A stretch of DNA of 64,000 bases, from positions 45,176 through 109,175 of the forward strand of contig CACNGC010000005.1 of NCBI GenBank assembly GCA_902619805.1, given 5' to 3'. This DNA is from an uncultured SAR116 cluster alpha proteobacterium. GTDB taxonomy: Bacteria; Pseudomonadota; Alphaproteobacteria; Puniceispirillales; Marisalimonadaceae. The notes beneath the pieces are model-generated. The model was not told the DNA's origin. It did no database searches and worked only from the letters and a program-made list of their open reading frames with translations. The translations under genes and the position numbers were made by a program. Positions 41,695-51,723 of this stretch are shown one piece after another. Position 1 is the stretch's first letter. Every line of letters starts with the position of its first letter.

Positions 41695-43362
41695 ATGAAA
41701 AATAAATACGAAAAATACAGTGCTTATCCAACTGTAAAAATCTTAGATAGAAAATGGCCTAATAAAACCATAACTAGTGCACCAATTTGGTGTTCAGTGG
41801 ATTTAAGAGATGGCAATCAAGCTCTGATTGAACCAATGGATTCAGTCAGGAAAATGCGTATGTTTAAACATTTAGTTAAAATAGGATTTAAAGAAATAGA
41901 AATTGGTTTTCCTTCTGCATCTGAAACAGATTTTAATTTTGTAAGAGAATTAATTACTGATAATCATATTCCAGAGGACGTTACTGTTCAGGTCTTAACT
42001 CAATCCAGAAAATCTTTGATTGAAAAAACTGTTGAAAGTTTGAAAGATTGCAAAAATGCAATTATTCACCTTTACAATTCAACTAGCACCCTGCAAAGAG
42101 AAATTGTTTTTAAGGAATCCAAGGACGGAGTAAAAAAAATAGCAACTGATGGAGCTAAAATAATTTTAGATCAATTATATAAATTGGAAAAATCCAGTAT
42201 TAGATTGCAATATTCTCCAGAGAGCTTTACTGGAACAGAGTTACCATATGCATTAGAAGTTTGTGAATCTGTTTTAGATGTTTGGGAAGCAAGCGAGCAA
42301 AATCCTGTTATAATAAATCTACCTGCGACTGTTGAAATGTCTACCCCAAACATTCACGCTGACCAAATAGAATGGATGGGAGATAATTTTAGTAATAGAA
42401 AAAGGGTAATTTTATCCCTTCATCCTCATAATGATAGAGGTACTGCAATAGCAGCAACTGAATTAGGGTTAATGGCAGGTGCAGACAGAGTTGAGGGAAC
42501 TTTATTTGGTAATGGCGAAAGAACTGGAAATGTAGACCTTGTAACACTTGGACTGAATTTATTTACTCAAGGTATTAATCCTAATATAGATTTTAGCAAG
42601 ATAAATGACCTAATTGATACAGCTGAGTTTTGTAATAGACTACCTGTTCATCAAAGACATCCATATGCAGGTACTTTAGTGCATACAGCCTTTTCTGGAA
42701 GTCATCAGGATGCAATAAGAAAAGGTATGGATAATATGGAAAAATCACCATCAAAAAGATGGGCTGTTCCATATTTACCAATTGACCCAGCTGATATTGG
42801 GAGAACTTATGAAGCTATAATTCGCGTTAATAGCCAATCAGGTAAAGGGGGTACAGCTTGGTTGTTAGAATCAGACTACCAAATAAGATTGCCAAAAGGA
42901 GCAGAAGTTGAATTATCTTCAAAAGTACAAAAGATAGCAGATGAAACTGGTAATGAAATTACAAGTGACATTATATGGAGAACTTTTAATGAAAATTTTA
43001 TTCTGCAAAAGCCATTTCAATTAATTGACCTTAAAGTTGAGGGCGCTAATAGGAAAGACAATTTTGAAATAATTAACGCAAAGGTTAATTTCAATGATAA
43101 ATTATATCAATTTTCTTCTCAAGGAAACGGGCCAATTTCAGCTTTTGTAAATGGGATGAGAGAAAATTTTGATTTGAATTTTACATTAAAAGACTTTGGT
43201 CAAAACACTAGAAGTGCAACCTCCAAAGCCGAATCTTCAGCTTACGTTGAACTTAAAATTAATGATGGCAAGGACTCAATTTATGGATGTGGGATTAATA
43301 CAAGTATAACTGTAGCACCTATACTTGCAGTCTTAAGTGCAATTAATAAGATTAATATTTAA
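41695..43362 (+). CDS. leuA: 2-isopropylmalate synthase (type 2)
   Basis: This enzyme condenses acetyl-CoA with 2-ketoisovalerate, the first step of leucine synthesis. The 555 residues contain the DRE-TIM signature SVDLRDGNQALIEPMD, the metal-binding HPHNDRGTAIAATELG, the GTLFGNGERTGNVDL motif and a C-terminal regulatory domain (about 430-555). DGNQ in place of DGEQ and the length mark the second LeuA subfamily. ATAAGG, 12 bases upstream, is the likely ribosome site. It is followed three bases later by ygfZ. Confidence 0.95.
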   Translation: MKNKYEKYSAYPTVKILDRKWPNKTITSAPIWCSVDLRDGNQALIEPMDSVRKMRMFKHLVKIGFKEIEIGFPSASETDFNFVRELITDNHIPEDVTVQVLTQSRKSLIEKTVESLKDCKNAIIHLYNSTSTLQREIVFKESKDGVKKIATDGAKIILDQLYKLEKSSIRLQYSPESFTGTELPYALEVCESVLDVWEASEQNPVIINLPATVEMSTPNIHADQIEWMGDNFSNRKRVILSLHPHNDRGTAIAATELGLMAGADRVEGTLFGNGERTGNVDLVTLGLNLFTQGINPNIDFSKINDLIDTAEFCNRLPVHQRHPYAGTLVHTAFSGSHQDAIRKGMDNMEKSPSKRWAVPYLPIDPADIGRTYEAIIRVNSQSGKGGTAWLLESDYQIRLPKGAEVELSSKVQKIADETGNEITSDIIWRTFNENFILQKPFQLIDLKVEGANRKDNFEIINAKVNFNDKLYQFSSQGNGPISAFVNGMRENFDLNFTLKDFGQNTRSATSKAESSAYVELKINDGKDSIYGCGINTSITVAPILAVLSAINKINI

Positions 43363-43365
43363 AAA

Positions 43366-44271
43366 ATGTTTCAAGAAAATCTTTATCTAGAAAATAGAAA
43401 AGTTTTAAAAGTTTCAGGATTAAATTGTGTAGATTTTTTAAATAATATTCTAACATCTGATATTTCTAAACTAAAACCATTAGAGACTATACCTGCAGCA
43501 TTGCTGTCTCCCCAAGGAAAAGTTTTGTATGACATGCTAGTAAGTCTAAATTTTCAGAAATATTCAGAATACAAATCAATTCTTATTGAATACGATTTAT
43601 TTTGTGAAGATGAGCTAATTAAAAAACTAAATATGTATAACTTAAGGAAAGAAGTAAAAATTGAAAAAACTAATTATTATGTTCATGTATCAATCAACCC
43701 AAAATGTTCTGATAATTTACTAAGGGATAAAAGATTCTCAAATGCAAAGATTAATATTAATAGAATTTATTATGAGAAAAAACTTATAAATTTCATAGAT
43801 AAGAGTTATATTTCTAATTGGTATGATTTGATCAGATATAAAAATTGTATTCCTGAAGGAACAAAAGAAATAGAAATTAACACTACACTTCCTATGGAAA
43901 TTAATCTTGATCTATTAGGTGGAATTAGTTTTGAGAAAGGATGTTTTATTGGCCAAGAGGTTAACGCAAGAATTAAATATAAGGGGCTTGTAAAACGAAA
44001 GTATGTTCCTATTAATTTTAAAAACAAAAACTTTTCATTCTCAAATTTAGATAAAATTGATAATAAAATTTTTCTGGAAAAAGAGAATATTGGTGAAGTA
44101 ATTTCATTGCTATTAAATAAGGAAGATGATATTTGGTATGGCATAGGCAAAATAAAATTGTCTCAATTATATTTATTTGAAGAAAATAATAAATTAGAGT
44201 GTGATTTTTGTAGTTCAAAGATAAAAATTAATTTTCCTAGTTATATGCTTCCTCTTCCGAGAAAAATCTAA
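43366..44271 (+). CDS. ygfZ: Folate-binding protein YgfZ (GcvT-like)
   Basis: YgfZ uses tetrahydrofolate to assist repair or assembly of certain Fe-S proteins, such as MiaB. The 301 residues contain the family signature KGCFIGQEVNARIKYKG with the conserved cysteine, and the N-terminal GcvT-like domain (KVLKVSGLNCVDFLNNILTSD). It begins three bases after leuA and so shares its transcript; the two have no obvious metabolic link. Confidence 0.9.
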   Translation: MFQENLYLENRKVLKVSGLNCVDFLNNILTSDISKLKPLETIPAALLSPQGKVLYDMLVSLNFQKYSEYKSILIEYDLFCEDELIKKLNMYNLRKEVKIEKTNYYVHVSINPKCSDNLLRDKRFSNAKININRIYYEKKLINFIDKSYISNWYDLIRYKNCIPEGTKEIEINTTLPMEINLDLLGGISFEKGCFIGQEVNARIKYKGLVKRKYVPINFKNKNFSFSNLDKIDNKIFLEKENIGEVISLLLNKEDDIWYGIGKIKLSQLYLFEENNKLECDFCSSKIKINFPSYMLPLPRKI

Positions 44272-44432
44272 ACTTCTTAGATTGACAAATGTTTTGTTTA
44301 AACTTAATTATTAAATCTAGTCTGCAATATTATTTTTGAACTGATACAAATTTCAGTTTGTATTATTTAAATATTTTATTATTTTAATTTGAATTTTTTT
44401 TAATTCAGTTACGATTAATTGGAGTTTAGAAA

Positions 44433-44993
44433 ATGACATCATTACTCATGCCAAAAGCAACAGCTGTTTGGTTGATTGACAATACTACACTAACTTTTGA
44501 ACAAATTGCAGAATTTTGTAGCCTTCACATTTTAGAAGTTCAAGCCATTGCAGATGGTGATGTTGGCCAGGGTATTTTAGGATTTGATCCGGTACTAAAC
44601 GGACAACTTACACAAGAAGAAATTGACAAATGTTGTAACGATACTTCTTTGTTTCTTATGAAATCTAATTCCTCCTTGCCTGAAACTAAAAATAAAAATA
44701 AAGGTCCTAAATATATACCATTAGCGAGGAGAGGTGATAAACCTGATGCAATTGCCTGGATTGTTAAAAATCATCCTGAAGTAAAAAACAATCAAATCTC
44801 AAAATTAATTGGAACTACTAAGGATACAATTGAAAAAATTAGAACAAGAAGTCATTGGAATATTTCCAATATTACCGCTAAACATCCTGTTTTATTAAGT
44901 TTGTGTACCCAAGAGGATTTAGATGAAGCAATCATAAAAGCTGGAGGCTCAGTAGATGCGCACAATGATGAAAGTATTCCAACAAATAATTAA
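44433..44993 (+). CDS. trcR: Cell-cycle transcriptional regulator TrcR (DUF1013)
   Basis: This 186-residue alphaproteobacterial regulator contains the family hallmarks MPKATAVWLIDNTTLTFEQIAEFC, LEVQAIADGDVGQGILGFDPV and RRGDKPDAIAWIVKNHPEV, followed by a helix-turn-helix-like region (ISKLIGTTKDTIEKIRTRSHWN). In Caulobacter the DUF1013 protein TrcR associates with transcription under cell-cycle control. It is a single gene with a GGAG site in front, and strong evidence for an alphaproteobacterial host. Confidence 0.92.
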   Translation: MTSLLMPKATAVWLIDNTTLTFEQIAEFCSLHILEVQAIADGDVGQGILGFDPVLNGQLTQEEIDKCCNDTSLFLMKSNSSLPETKNKNKGPKYIPLARRGDKPDAIAWIVKNHPEVKNNQISKLIGTTKDTIEKIRTRSHWNISNITAKHPVLLSLCTQEDLDEAIIKAGGSVDAHNDESIPTNN

Positions 44994-45036
44994 TTTCGTG
45001 TAATTTATAAAATTTTATTATTTTTAGAGAAAAAAC

Positions 45037-45543
45037 ATGAATAATAAGAAAATGACACCATCAGTTGCTATTATCATGGGAAGCCAAAGTGATTGGGAAA
45101 CTATGAAATTCTCAGAGGAAATTTTAATTAAACTTAACATTCCTTTTACTACTAAAATTATATCTGCACACAGAACTCCTGATAGGATGAATGATTTTGC
45201 AAAACATGCACGGAAAAATTCAATCCAGGTTATTATTGCAGGTGCTGGAGGTGCTGCTCACCTTCCTGGTATGGTTGCCTCACATAGTGAATTACCAGTT
45301 ATAGGTGTCCCAATTCAAAGTTCTTCATTAAATGGTCTTGACAGTCTTTTATCAATAGTCCAAATGCCTGGTGGGGTTCCTGTAGCAACAATGTCAATTG
45401 GAAAAGCTGGCGCTATTAATGCAGCTATTTATGCTGCTAAAATTTTAAGTTTGTCTAACAAAGAAATAGATACAAAACTAACAAATTGGCTATCTTCTCA
45501 GACAGACAATGTTCCGCTTACACCAAATTTAAAAAATGACTAA
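45037..45543 (+). CDS. purE: N5-carboxyaminoimidazole ribonucleotide mutase
   Basis: PurE converts N5-CAIR to CAIR in purine synthesis. The 168 residues contain IIMGSQSDWETMKFSEE, SAHRTPDRMNDFAKHA and GAGGAAHLPGMVASHSELPVIGVPI, the substrate-binding motifs. It overlaps purK by eight bases, the usual arrangement, so both proteins are coupled. Confidence 0.96.
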   Translation: MNNKKMTPSVAIIMGSQSDWETMKFSEEILIKLNIPFTTKIISAHRTPDRMNDFAKHARKNSIQVIIAGAGGAAHLPGMVASHSELPVIGVPIQSSSLNGLDSLLSIVQMPGGVPVATMSIGKAGAINAAIYAAKILSLSNKEIDTKLTNWLSSQTDNVPLTPNLKND

Positions 45544-46621
45544 AGTAAATAATTTTCCAATATTACCTAATGATGAAAATGTAATAGGTATTATTGGAGG
45601 AGGTCAACTTGGGAAGATGATAGCTTTGTCAGCATCTAAAGCAGGATATAAAACACATCTTTATTGTCCTAAAGGTGATAATCCAGCAGAGGCTGTTGTT
45701 GATAAAATTACATATGGTCAATGGGATGATTATACTAAATTAGTTGAATTTTCCAATAATGTATTTTGTACAACCTCTGAATTTGAAAACATTCCATCTA
45801 AATCACTTGAATTATTATCTAATCAAACAAAAGTTGTGCCAAGCAGTTTAGTATTTAGATGTGCGCAAATTCGATCTAAAGAAAAAGAAATGGCACTTAA
45901 GTCTGGCTTTAACACTCCAAAATGGTTTTTAATAAAAAATACTGATGATTTAATTTCTTCAATTAAAAACCTAAGTAAAGAAGGAATACTTAAGACTAAC
46001 TCTCTAGGATATGATGGAAAGGGACAAATAAAAATCGATAAAAATTCAAATTTTTTTGAAGCTTGGGAAAATTTAGGATCTGTAGAATGTGTTTTAGAAG
46101 AAAAATTAGAATTTAAAAGAGAAATTTCTTTGATGTACTTCAAAAGTCTTGATGGCTCTGAAGGATTTTTCCCTTTATCTGAAAATTTTCATGAAAATGG
46201 TATATTAAAAAAAACAACTGCGCCCACCTACTTAGATTCGAACATTGAAATTGAAATAAAAACAAAAGCAAAAAACTTAGCACAAAATTTGAATTTTTAT
46301 GGTGTTTTAGCTATCGAGTTATTTGAATTGTTAGATGGAAGTATTGTATTTAACGAAATTGCACCAAGGCCACACAATTCTTTTCATTGGACACTAAATG
46401 GTTGTAATATTAGCCAATTTGATATTTTAGTCAGAACAATATGTGGATTACCAGTCAAAGATGTTGAATGCAATGGTAAATGGGAAATGATAAATCTAAT
46501 TGGCCAAGACGTAAATGATATGAGTATATATGAAGATCAAAATTATATATTACATATCTATGGGAAAAAAAATGTAAAGCCCGGCAGAAAAATGGGACAT
46601 TTTAATAAAAATATTTCTTAA
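45536..46621 (+). CDS. purK: N5-carboxyaminoimidazole ribonucleotide synthase
   Basis: PurK makes N5-CAIR from AIR, bicarbonate and ATP. This 361-residue ATP-grasp enzyme has GIIGGGQLGKMIALSASKAGY at the start, RSKEKEMALKSGFNTPKW in the ATP-grasp domain and EIAPRPHNSFHWTLNGC near the active site. It overlaps purE at its start and converges with metA, overlapping by four bases. Confidence 0.95.
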   Translation: MTKVNNFPILPNDENVIGIIGGGQLGKMIALSASKAGYKTHLYCPKGDNPAEAVVDKITYGQWDDYTKLVEFSNNVFCTTSEFENIPSKSLELLSNQTKVVPSSLVFRCAQIRSKEKEMALKSGFNTPKWFLIKNTDDLISSIKNLSKEGILKTNSLGYDGKGQIKIDKNSNFFEAWENLGSVECVLEEKLEFKREISLMYFKSLDGSEGFFPLSENFHENGILKKTTAPTYLDSNIEIEIKTKAKNLAQNLNFYGVLAIELFELLDGSIVFNEIAPRPHNSFHWTLNGCNISQFDILVRTICGLPVKDVECNGKWEMINLIGQDVNDMSIYEDQNYILHIYGKKNVKPGRKMGHFNKNIS

Positions 46622-47535
46622 TTACTTATCTTTGTGAAGTTAAATGGAACGTCTTGATAAACCTCGTTTATAAAATTAGTAAATAGTAAAAATGCGTATG
46701 GTCTCCATCTATTAATTGGTTCAAGGCTAATATCATCATTTGGAAAATAGTTAGCTGGAATATTTATGTGAGTATTTTGTGACTTATCTCTTAAAAATTC
46801 ATTCTTGAGAGTAATAGCATCATACTCTAAATGATTTAATATGAATAAATCCTTTGTTTTGGGACATCTAACCATTCCTACACCTGAACTTGGAGAAAAA
46901 GCTAGTATCTCAAGACCTTTTTGTATAATTTCGTCCTTTTTATTTTGAGTATAACGTGAAACTGGCATCGGAAATCTATCAATAAAACCTTGCATTAATC
47001 TATATTGTTTTTCTTGATTTAAGTTATGATCGAAAACACCGAATAATTTTTTCTCCATAGAGTGTTTTTCAACATTATGAAGAAGTTTTAAAAGAGCTTG
47101 AGCTCCCCAACATACGCCAATTCTTCTAAAAATATTTTTAGATGACCATGAAATAATTTCTTTCAATTCATTCCAGTATTTTACTTCTTGAAAAGGAACA
47201 GTTTCAACGGGTGCTCCAGTGATTATAAGAACATCGTAGAAATTATTATTAACGTCGTCTAGAGTTTTATAAAATTCAATCAGATGTTCTTTCTTAGTAT
47301 TTCTTGGTGAATATGTTTCAGTAGTCATTAAAGTTAATTCTATTTGCAAAGGAGATGCACCAAGCAACCTCGCAAATTGTACCTCAGTTTCAAGTTTTTT
47401 TGGCATTAAATTTAATAATAAAAACCTTAAAGGTCTTATATCTTGTTTTTCTGCTGTGCTGCTATCTATTACATCTACAATCTCATCTTTAAGAAGTTTT
47501 CTTGCAGGCAAATTATCATGTATTTTAATAGGCAT
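46618..47535 (-). CDS. metA: Homoserine O-acyltransferase (MetA family)
   Basis: This enzyme activates homoserine for methionine synthesis. The 305 residues contain the nucleophile Cys in GVCWGAQALLKLLH, VLIITGAPVETVPFQEVKYW and PYAFLLFTNFINEVYQDVPF. Whether it uses succinyl-CoA or acetyl-CoA cannot be told by name; the MetA fold does both. There is no room for a riboswitch in the 49-base gap to coq9 upstream, so regulation would act at the promoter of the coq9 side. Confidence 0.93.
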   Translation of the reverse strand: MPIKIHDNLPARKLLKDEIVDVIDSSTAEKQDIRPLRFLLLNLMPKKLETEVQFARLLGASPLQIELTLMTTETYSPRNTKKEHLIEFYKTLDDVNNNFYDVLIITGAPVETVPFQEVKYWNELKEIISWSSKNIFRRIGVCWGAQALLKLLHNVEKHSMEKKLFGVFDHNLNQEKQYRLMQGFIDRFPMPVSRYTQNKKDEIIQKGLEILAFSPSSGVGMVRCPKTKDLFILNHLEYDAITLKNEFLRDKSQNTHINIPANYFPNDDISLEPINRWRPYAFLLFTNFINEVYQDVPFNFTKISN

Positions 47536-47584
47536 TTTTATAACTTTTTAGTTAATTGACTTATACTTGAGTTTTTAATTTTAT

Positions 47585-48283
47585 TTATTTTTTCAAAAAA
47601 CTTAAAGCAGATTTAATATTAATAGTATTTTTTAAAACATTAAAATTATTTGATAATTTTCTCAAATCGGAAAGTGGTCTTTTTAAAATAGAAATCTTAC
47701 TTATATCTTTTAATCTTCTATCTAAGAAAAATTCAGTTTCAATATTATTATTAGACTTATCATTTAACCAAAATAACAACGTAGATGTATAAACTGCAGC
47801 CAAGGATATTCTTCTTGTGTAGAAAGAAAAATCTGTAGACTTATCTCCCGCTATTCTCCAAATGCTATTACAAGTTCTATAAAGTATATTTAAAGATATT
47901 TTTGTATTTACTGGAATTGCAGACAATGAAATTGAAGATCTAACTGCCTCTTTATATTTCTGACATAAATTTAACCTAATCATAATAATTTTTTTAATTT
48001 TTTCAGGCACTCTCTCTGGTTTTTCTTCAATTGAATTATAATTTTCTTTTACTTCTAAGTCGATTATTTCGGAAAAAATATCAATAAAATCAATGGAACC
48101 ATTTTTAAATAAATCTTTAAAAATTTTGATTCTTTCTGAAGAAGTTTTTTTCTTTTCATAAGCAATATCAATAGCACCTTGTTCCATTGCTTCCCAAGTC
48201 CAACCATCGAAAGGGACATGTGTCAACATTGCCTTAATTAGATCTACTCTTATTTGGTTATTTTTAAATGTATTAATATTCAT
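47585..48283 (-). CDS. coq9: COQ9-family ubiquinone biosynthesis protein
   Basis: COQ9 binds lipids and supports the COQ7 hydroxylase in ubiquinone synthesis. This 232-residue protein has the conserved C-terminal region NSIWRIAGDKSTDFSFYTRRISLAAVYTSTLLFW followed by LDRRLKDI, and AMLTHVPFDGWTWEAMEQGA near the N-terminus. ATG at 48283 is preferred, since the longer frame adds only MVII. It precedes metA by 49 bases on the same strand. Confidence 0.88.
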   Translation of the reverse strand: MNINTFKNNQIRVDLIKAMLTHVPFDGWTWEAMEQGAIDIAYEKKKTSSERIKIFKDLFKNGSIDFIDIFSEIIDLEVKENYNSIEEKPERVPEKIKKIIMIRLNLCQKYKEAVRSSISLSAIPVNTKISLNILYRTCNSIWRIAGDKSTDFSFYTRRISLAAVYTSTLLFWLNDKSNNNIETEFFLDRRLKDISKISILKRPLSDLRKLSNNFNVLKNTINIKSALSFLKK

Positions 48284-48433
48284 TATTATTACCATTATGA
48301 TATATGATTTATACCTAATTTATAATAGGTATAAATTCAATATAATATAAATAAAAACATTAAATAACTTGCAATTACTTCATGTATCGTGTTAATTGAC
48401 ATACCTCAATAATAATAAACATAGGTTTTAATT

Positions 48434-48637
48434 ATGTACGTGTCCGTTCGAGACAATAATGTCGACCAAGCTCTCAGAGTTTTAAAAAAGAAAATGCAAA
48501 GGGAAGGCATGTTTAGAGAAATGAAAAATAGAAGAGCTTATGAAAAACCTTCAGAGAGAAAAGCAAGAGAAATGGCTGAAAGCACTAGAAGAGTAAGAAA
48601 ACTTATGAGAAAAAGGTTAGAAAGAGAAGGCTACTAA
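48434..48637 (+). CDS. rpsU: 30S ribosomal protein S21
   Basis: S21 joins the small ribosomal subunit near the anti-Shine-Dalgarno region. The 67 residues start [30 protein letters not shown] and end in a basic stretch ([13 protein letters not shown]), the alphaproteobacterial form. It is monocistronic, with an intrinsic terminator 27 bases after the stop. Confidence 0.95.
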   Translation: MYVSVRDNNVDQALRVLKKKMQREGMFREMKNRRAYEKPSERKAREMAESTRRVRKLMRKRLEREGY

Positions 48638-48663
48638 GCCTAATTTTTTAAACTTCTAGAATG

Positions 48664-48693
48664 AACCGCATTTTCTAATTGCGGTTTTTTTTT
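48664..48693 (+). terminator. Intrinsic terminator of rpsU
   Basis: AACCGCA and TGCGGTT form a seven-base stem with a nine-base loop, followed by a run of T. It is the cleanest terminator in the window. Confidence 0.88.
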
Positions 48694-48758
48694 GAAGCTA
48701 GTAAAGAAGAATAAATTAAATAATGTCAAGTTATTTAATATCTATTGGAGTAAATTAG

Positions 48759-50321
48759 ATGATTATTGGTTGCCCTAAAGAAGTTTTTAAAGGTGAAAAC
48801 AGAGTAGCGCTTACACCTGAAAGTGCAAAGCAATTACAAAAATTAGGCTATACATGTCTTTTAGAGACTGGTGCTGGTATTAACGCTAACTTTTCAGATA
48901 AAGATTATAAAAATGCTGGAGTTAAAGTTGTTAAGAATTCAAGTGAACTTTGGAAGCAATCAAATATAATATTAAAAGTAAGAGGCCCAGAAAAATCAGA
49001 ATTATCAAAAATAAAAGTAAATCATCATATTATAAGTTTTATATGGCCTAATCAAAATAAACCTCTTCTTGAAGCTTTGAAAAAGAAAAAAGTTACCGCT
49101 CAAGCTATGGATATGATTCCTAGAATCAGTAGAGCGCAAAAAATGGATGCTTTATCTTCTATGGCTAACATAGCTGGTTATAGAGCAATAATTGAGGCAG
49201 GAAGCCAATTTGGAAGATTTTTTACCGGTCAAATAACAGCAGCTGGGAAAGTTCCTCCTGCAAAAGTTCTTGTAATAGGAGCGGGAGTTGCCGGGCTTGC
49301 TGCCATTGGAACTGCTCAATCTATGGGTGCAATTGTTAGAGCTTTTGACGTAAGGCCGGAAGTTGCTGAACAAATTGAATCAATGGGAGCGGAATTTTTA
49401 ATGCTTGATTTTGAATCTGATAGCACTGGTGAAGGAGGGTATGCAAAACCTGCTTCTAAAGAATTCATAAAAAAAGAAATGGAATTATTTAGAAAACAAG
49501 CACCAGAGATTGATATTGTGATTACAACCGCACTTATTCCCGGAATGCCTGCACCCAAGTTATGGCCTAAAGAAATGGTTGAGCTGATGAAACCTGGTTC
49601 AGTGATAGTAGATTTAGCTGCTGAACAAGGAGGTAACTGCGAAGTAACCGTTCCTAATAAAATTATAGAAACAAAAAACAAAGTAAAGGTTATTGGATTT
49701 ACAGATTTACCTAGTAGAATGGCAACACAATCTTCTAGTTTATATTCTACAAATATACGCCACATGGTTGATGACTTAACTCCTAAAAAAGACGGAATAC
49801 CATTCACTAATATGGAAGATGATGTAATAAGAGGTGCTACAGTTCTTCATGATGGTAAAATAACTTTTCCTCCACCAAAACCAAAAATCGTAGCTATTGC
49901 AAAACATGAGACTATAAAAACAAAAGAAAAATCACCAGAAGAGATAGCTCAGGATGAAATAAATGCAGAAAAAAAAGCTGGTAAATTACAATTCTTACTT
50001 TTAGCAATTGGTGCTCTTGTAACTTGGTTTATAGGTTATTATGCACCATCAGACTTTATGCAACATTTCATTGTTTTTATTTTATCATGTTTCGTAGGAT
50101 ATCAAGTTATATGGAACGTATCTCATTCACTTCATACACCTTTAATGGCTGTTACAAATGCTATCTCAAGCATAGTTATAATTGGTGCTTTGCTACAAAT
50201 GAGAACTGATAACGATATAGTAAGCATCTTAGCCTTAATATCTATCTTTATTGCCACCATAAATATTGTTGGAGGGTTTATGGTTACAAAAAGAATGTTA
50301 TCAATGTTTCAGAGAAGCTAA
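48759..50321 (+). CDS. pntA: NAD(P) transhydrogenase alpha subunit
   Basis: PntA binds NAD(H) and forms part of the proton channel of the membrane transhydrogenase, which uses proton motive force to make NADPH. The 520 residues hold the soluble NAD domain (IIGCPKEVFKGENRVALTPES; VIGAGVAGLAAIGTAQSMGA; DLAAEQGGNCE) and four membrane helices at the C-terminus. Many alphaproteobacteria split this subunit into PntAA and PntAB; here it is one chain, as in E. coli. pntB follows 14 bases later. Confidence 0.95.
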   Translation: MIIGCPKEVFKGENRVALTPESAKQLQKLGYTCLLETGAGINANFSDKDYKNAGVKVVKNSSELWKQSNIILKVRGPEKSELSKIKVNHHIISFIWPNQNKPLLEALKKKKVTAQAMDMIPRISRAQKMDALSSMANIAGYRAIIEAGSQFGRFFTGQITAAGKVPPAKVLVIGAGVAGLAAIGTAQSMGAIVRAFDVRPEVAEQIESMGAEFLMLDFESDSTGEGGYAKPASKEFIKKEMELFRKQAPEIDIVITTALIPGMPAPKLWPKEMVELMKPGSVIVDLAAEQGGNCEVTVPNKIIETKNKVKVIGFTDLPSRMATQSSSLYSTNIRHMVDDLTPKKDGIPFTNMEDDVIRGATVLHDGKITFPPPKPKIVAIAKHETIKTKEKSPEEIAQDEINAEKKAGKLQFLLLAIGALVTWFIGYYAPSDFMQHFIVFILSCFVGYQVIWNVSHSLHTPLMAVTNAISSIVIIGALLQMRTDNDIVSILALISIFIATINIVGGFMVTKRMLSMFQRS

Positions 50322-50335
50322 AAAAGGATTATTAG

Positions 50336-51718
50336 ATGACTATTGGATTATTAACTGCCTCATACATAACATCTAGTGTGCTTTTCATTCTTGCTTTGGG
50401 TGGCTTAAGCAATCAAGAAAAGGCAAAAAGAGCCGTTTGGTATGGTATTGTAGGCATGGCAATTGCTGTTTTTACAACAATTTATGGAAACCAGGTTTTT
50501 TTTACCGAATGGCTCAACTGGCTTATAGCTGCAATATTAATTGGCTCTATAATTGGAGCAATTGTTGCTAAAAAAGTACAAATGACAGGCATGCCTCAGT
50601 TGGTCGCTGCTCTTCATTCATTTGTAGGTTTAGCTGCTGTTTTTATCGGCATAAACTCTGCCATGTTGCCACACTCTGATATGAATTCTACTCAGTATAT
50701 GATCCATAACGTTGAAGTTTTTATTGGAGTATTTATTGGTGCAATCACATTTACAGGATCTATAGTGGCATTTGGAAAATTATCTGAATTGATAACTGGC
50801 AAGGCATTAATTTTACCTGGAAGACATTTGTTAAATTTGGTCATGTTATTTTCCTGCTTAGCATTGGGATACATGTTTTTGATTGATGAGGGTAATTGGA
50901 CCTTAATTGTAATGACCATAATAGCATTTGTAATAGGAGCTCATCTTGTTTTAGCAATTGGAGGTGCAGATATGCCAGTAGTTGTTTCAATGCTTAACTC
51001 ATATTCTGGATGGGCCGCAGCTGCAACAGGTTTTATGCTTGGAAATGACCTACTAATTGTAACAGGCGCTTTGGTTGGATCTTCCGGTGCTATCCTATCT
51101 TATATAATGTGTAAGGCTATGAACCGAAAATTTCTTTCTGTTATTTTAGGTGGGTGGGGTGATGTAACAGGTCCTACAATGGATATTGAAGGTGAGATGA
51201 AACCAATAGATATAGATTCAGTAGCGGCTGCATTAAATGATGCAAACAAAATTATAATTGTTCCTGGTTATGGTATGGCAGTTGCGCAAGCGCAAAGCAC
51301 AGTTTCTGAATTAACCTCTAGACTAAGAGCAAAAAACAAAGAAGTAAGATTTGGAATTCATCCTGTTGCGGGAAGACTTCCAGGCCACATGAATGTTCTG
51401 CTAGCAGAAGCGAAAGTTCCGTATGATATTGTTCTTGAAATGGACGAAATAAATGAAGATTTTCCTGATACAGATGTAGTTATGATACTAGGAGCTAATG
51501 ATATTGTTAATCCAGCCGCTCAAGAAGATCCTAATAGCCCGATTGCGGGAATGCCTGTTCTGGAAGTTTGGAAAGCTAAACAGGTTTTTATTTCAAAAAG
51601 AGGACAAGGAAAAGGTTACTCTGGAATTGAAAATCCATTATTTTTTAGAGAAAATTCTAGAATGGTTTATGGAGATGCAAAAAAATCTTTGGATACAATT
51701 TTGCAGAGTATAAATTAA
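50336..51718 (+). CDS. pntB: NAD(P) transhydrogenase beta subunit
   Basis: PntB contributes most membrane helices and the NADP(H)-binding domain. The 460 residues begin with hydrophobic helices ([25 protein letters not shown]), continue to about residue 260, then give the soluble domain with [37 protein letters not shown] and [27 protein letters not shown]. It forms an operon with pntA. Confidence 0.96.
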   Translation: MTIGLLTASYITSSVLFILALGGLSNQEKAKRAVWYGIVGMAIAVFTTIYGNQVFFTEWLNWLIAAILIGSIIGAIVAKKVQMTGMPQLVAALHSFVGLAAVFIGINSAMLPHSDMNSTQYMIHNVEVFIGVFIGAITFTGSIVAFGKLSELITGKALILPGRHLLNLVMLFSCLALGYMFLIDEGNWTLIVMTIIAFVIGAHLVLAIGGADMPVVVSMLNSYSGWAAAATGFMLGNDLLIVTGALVGSSGAILSYIMCKAMNRKFLSVILGGWGDVTGPTMDIEGEMKPIDIDSVAAALNDANKIIIVPGYGMAVAQAQSTVSELTSRLRAKNKEVRFGIHPVAGRLPGHMNVLLAEAKVPYDIVLEMDEINEDFPDTDVVMILGANDIVNPAAQEDPNSPIAGMPVLEVWKAKQVFISKRGQGKGYSGIENPLFFRENSRMVYGDAKKSLDTILQSIN

Positions 51719-51723
51719 TTATA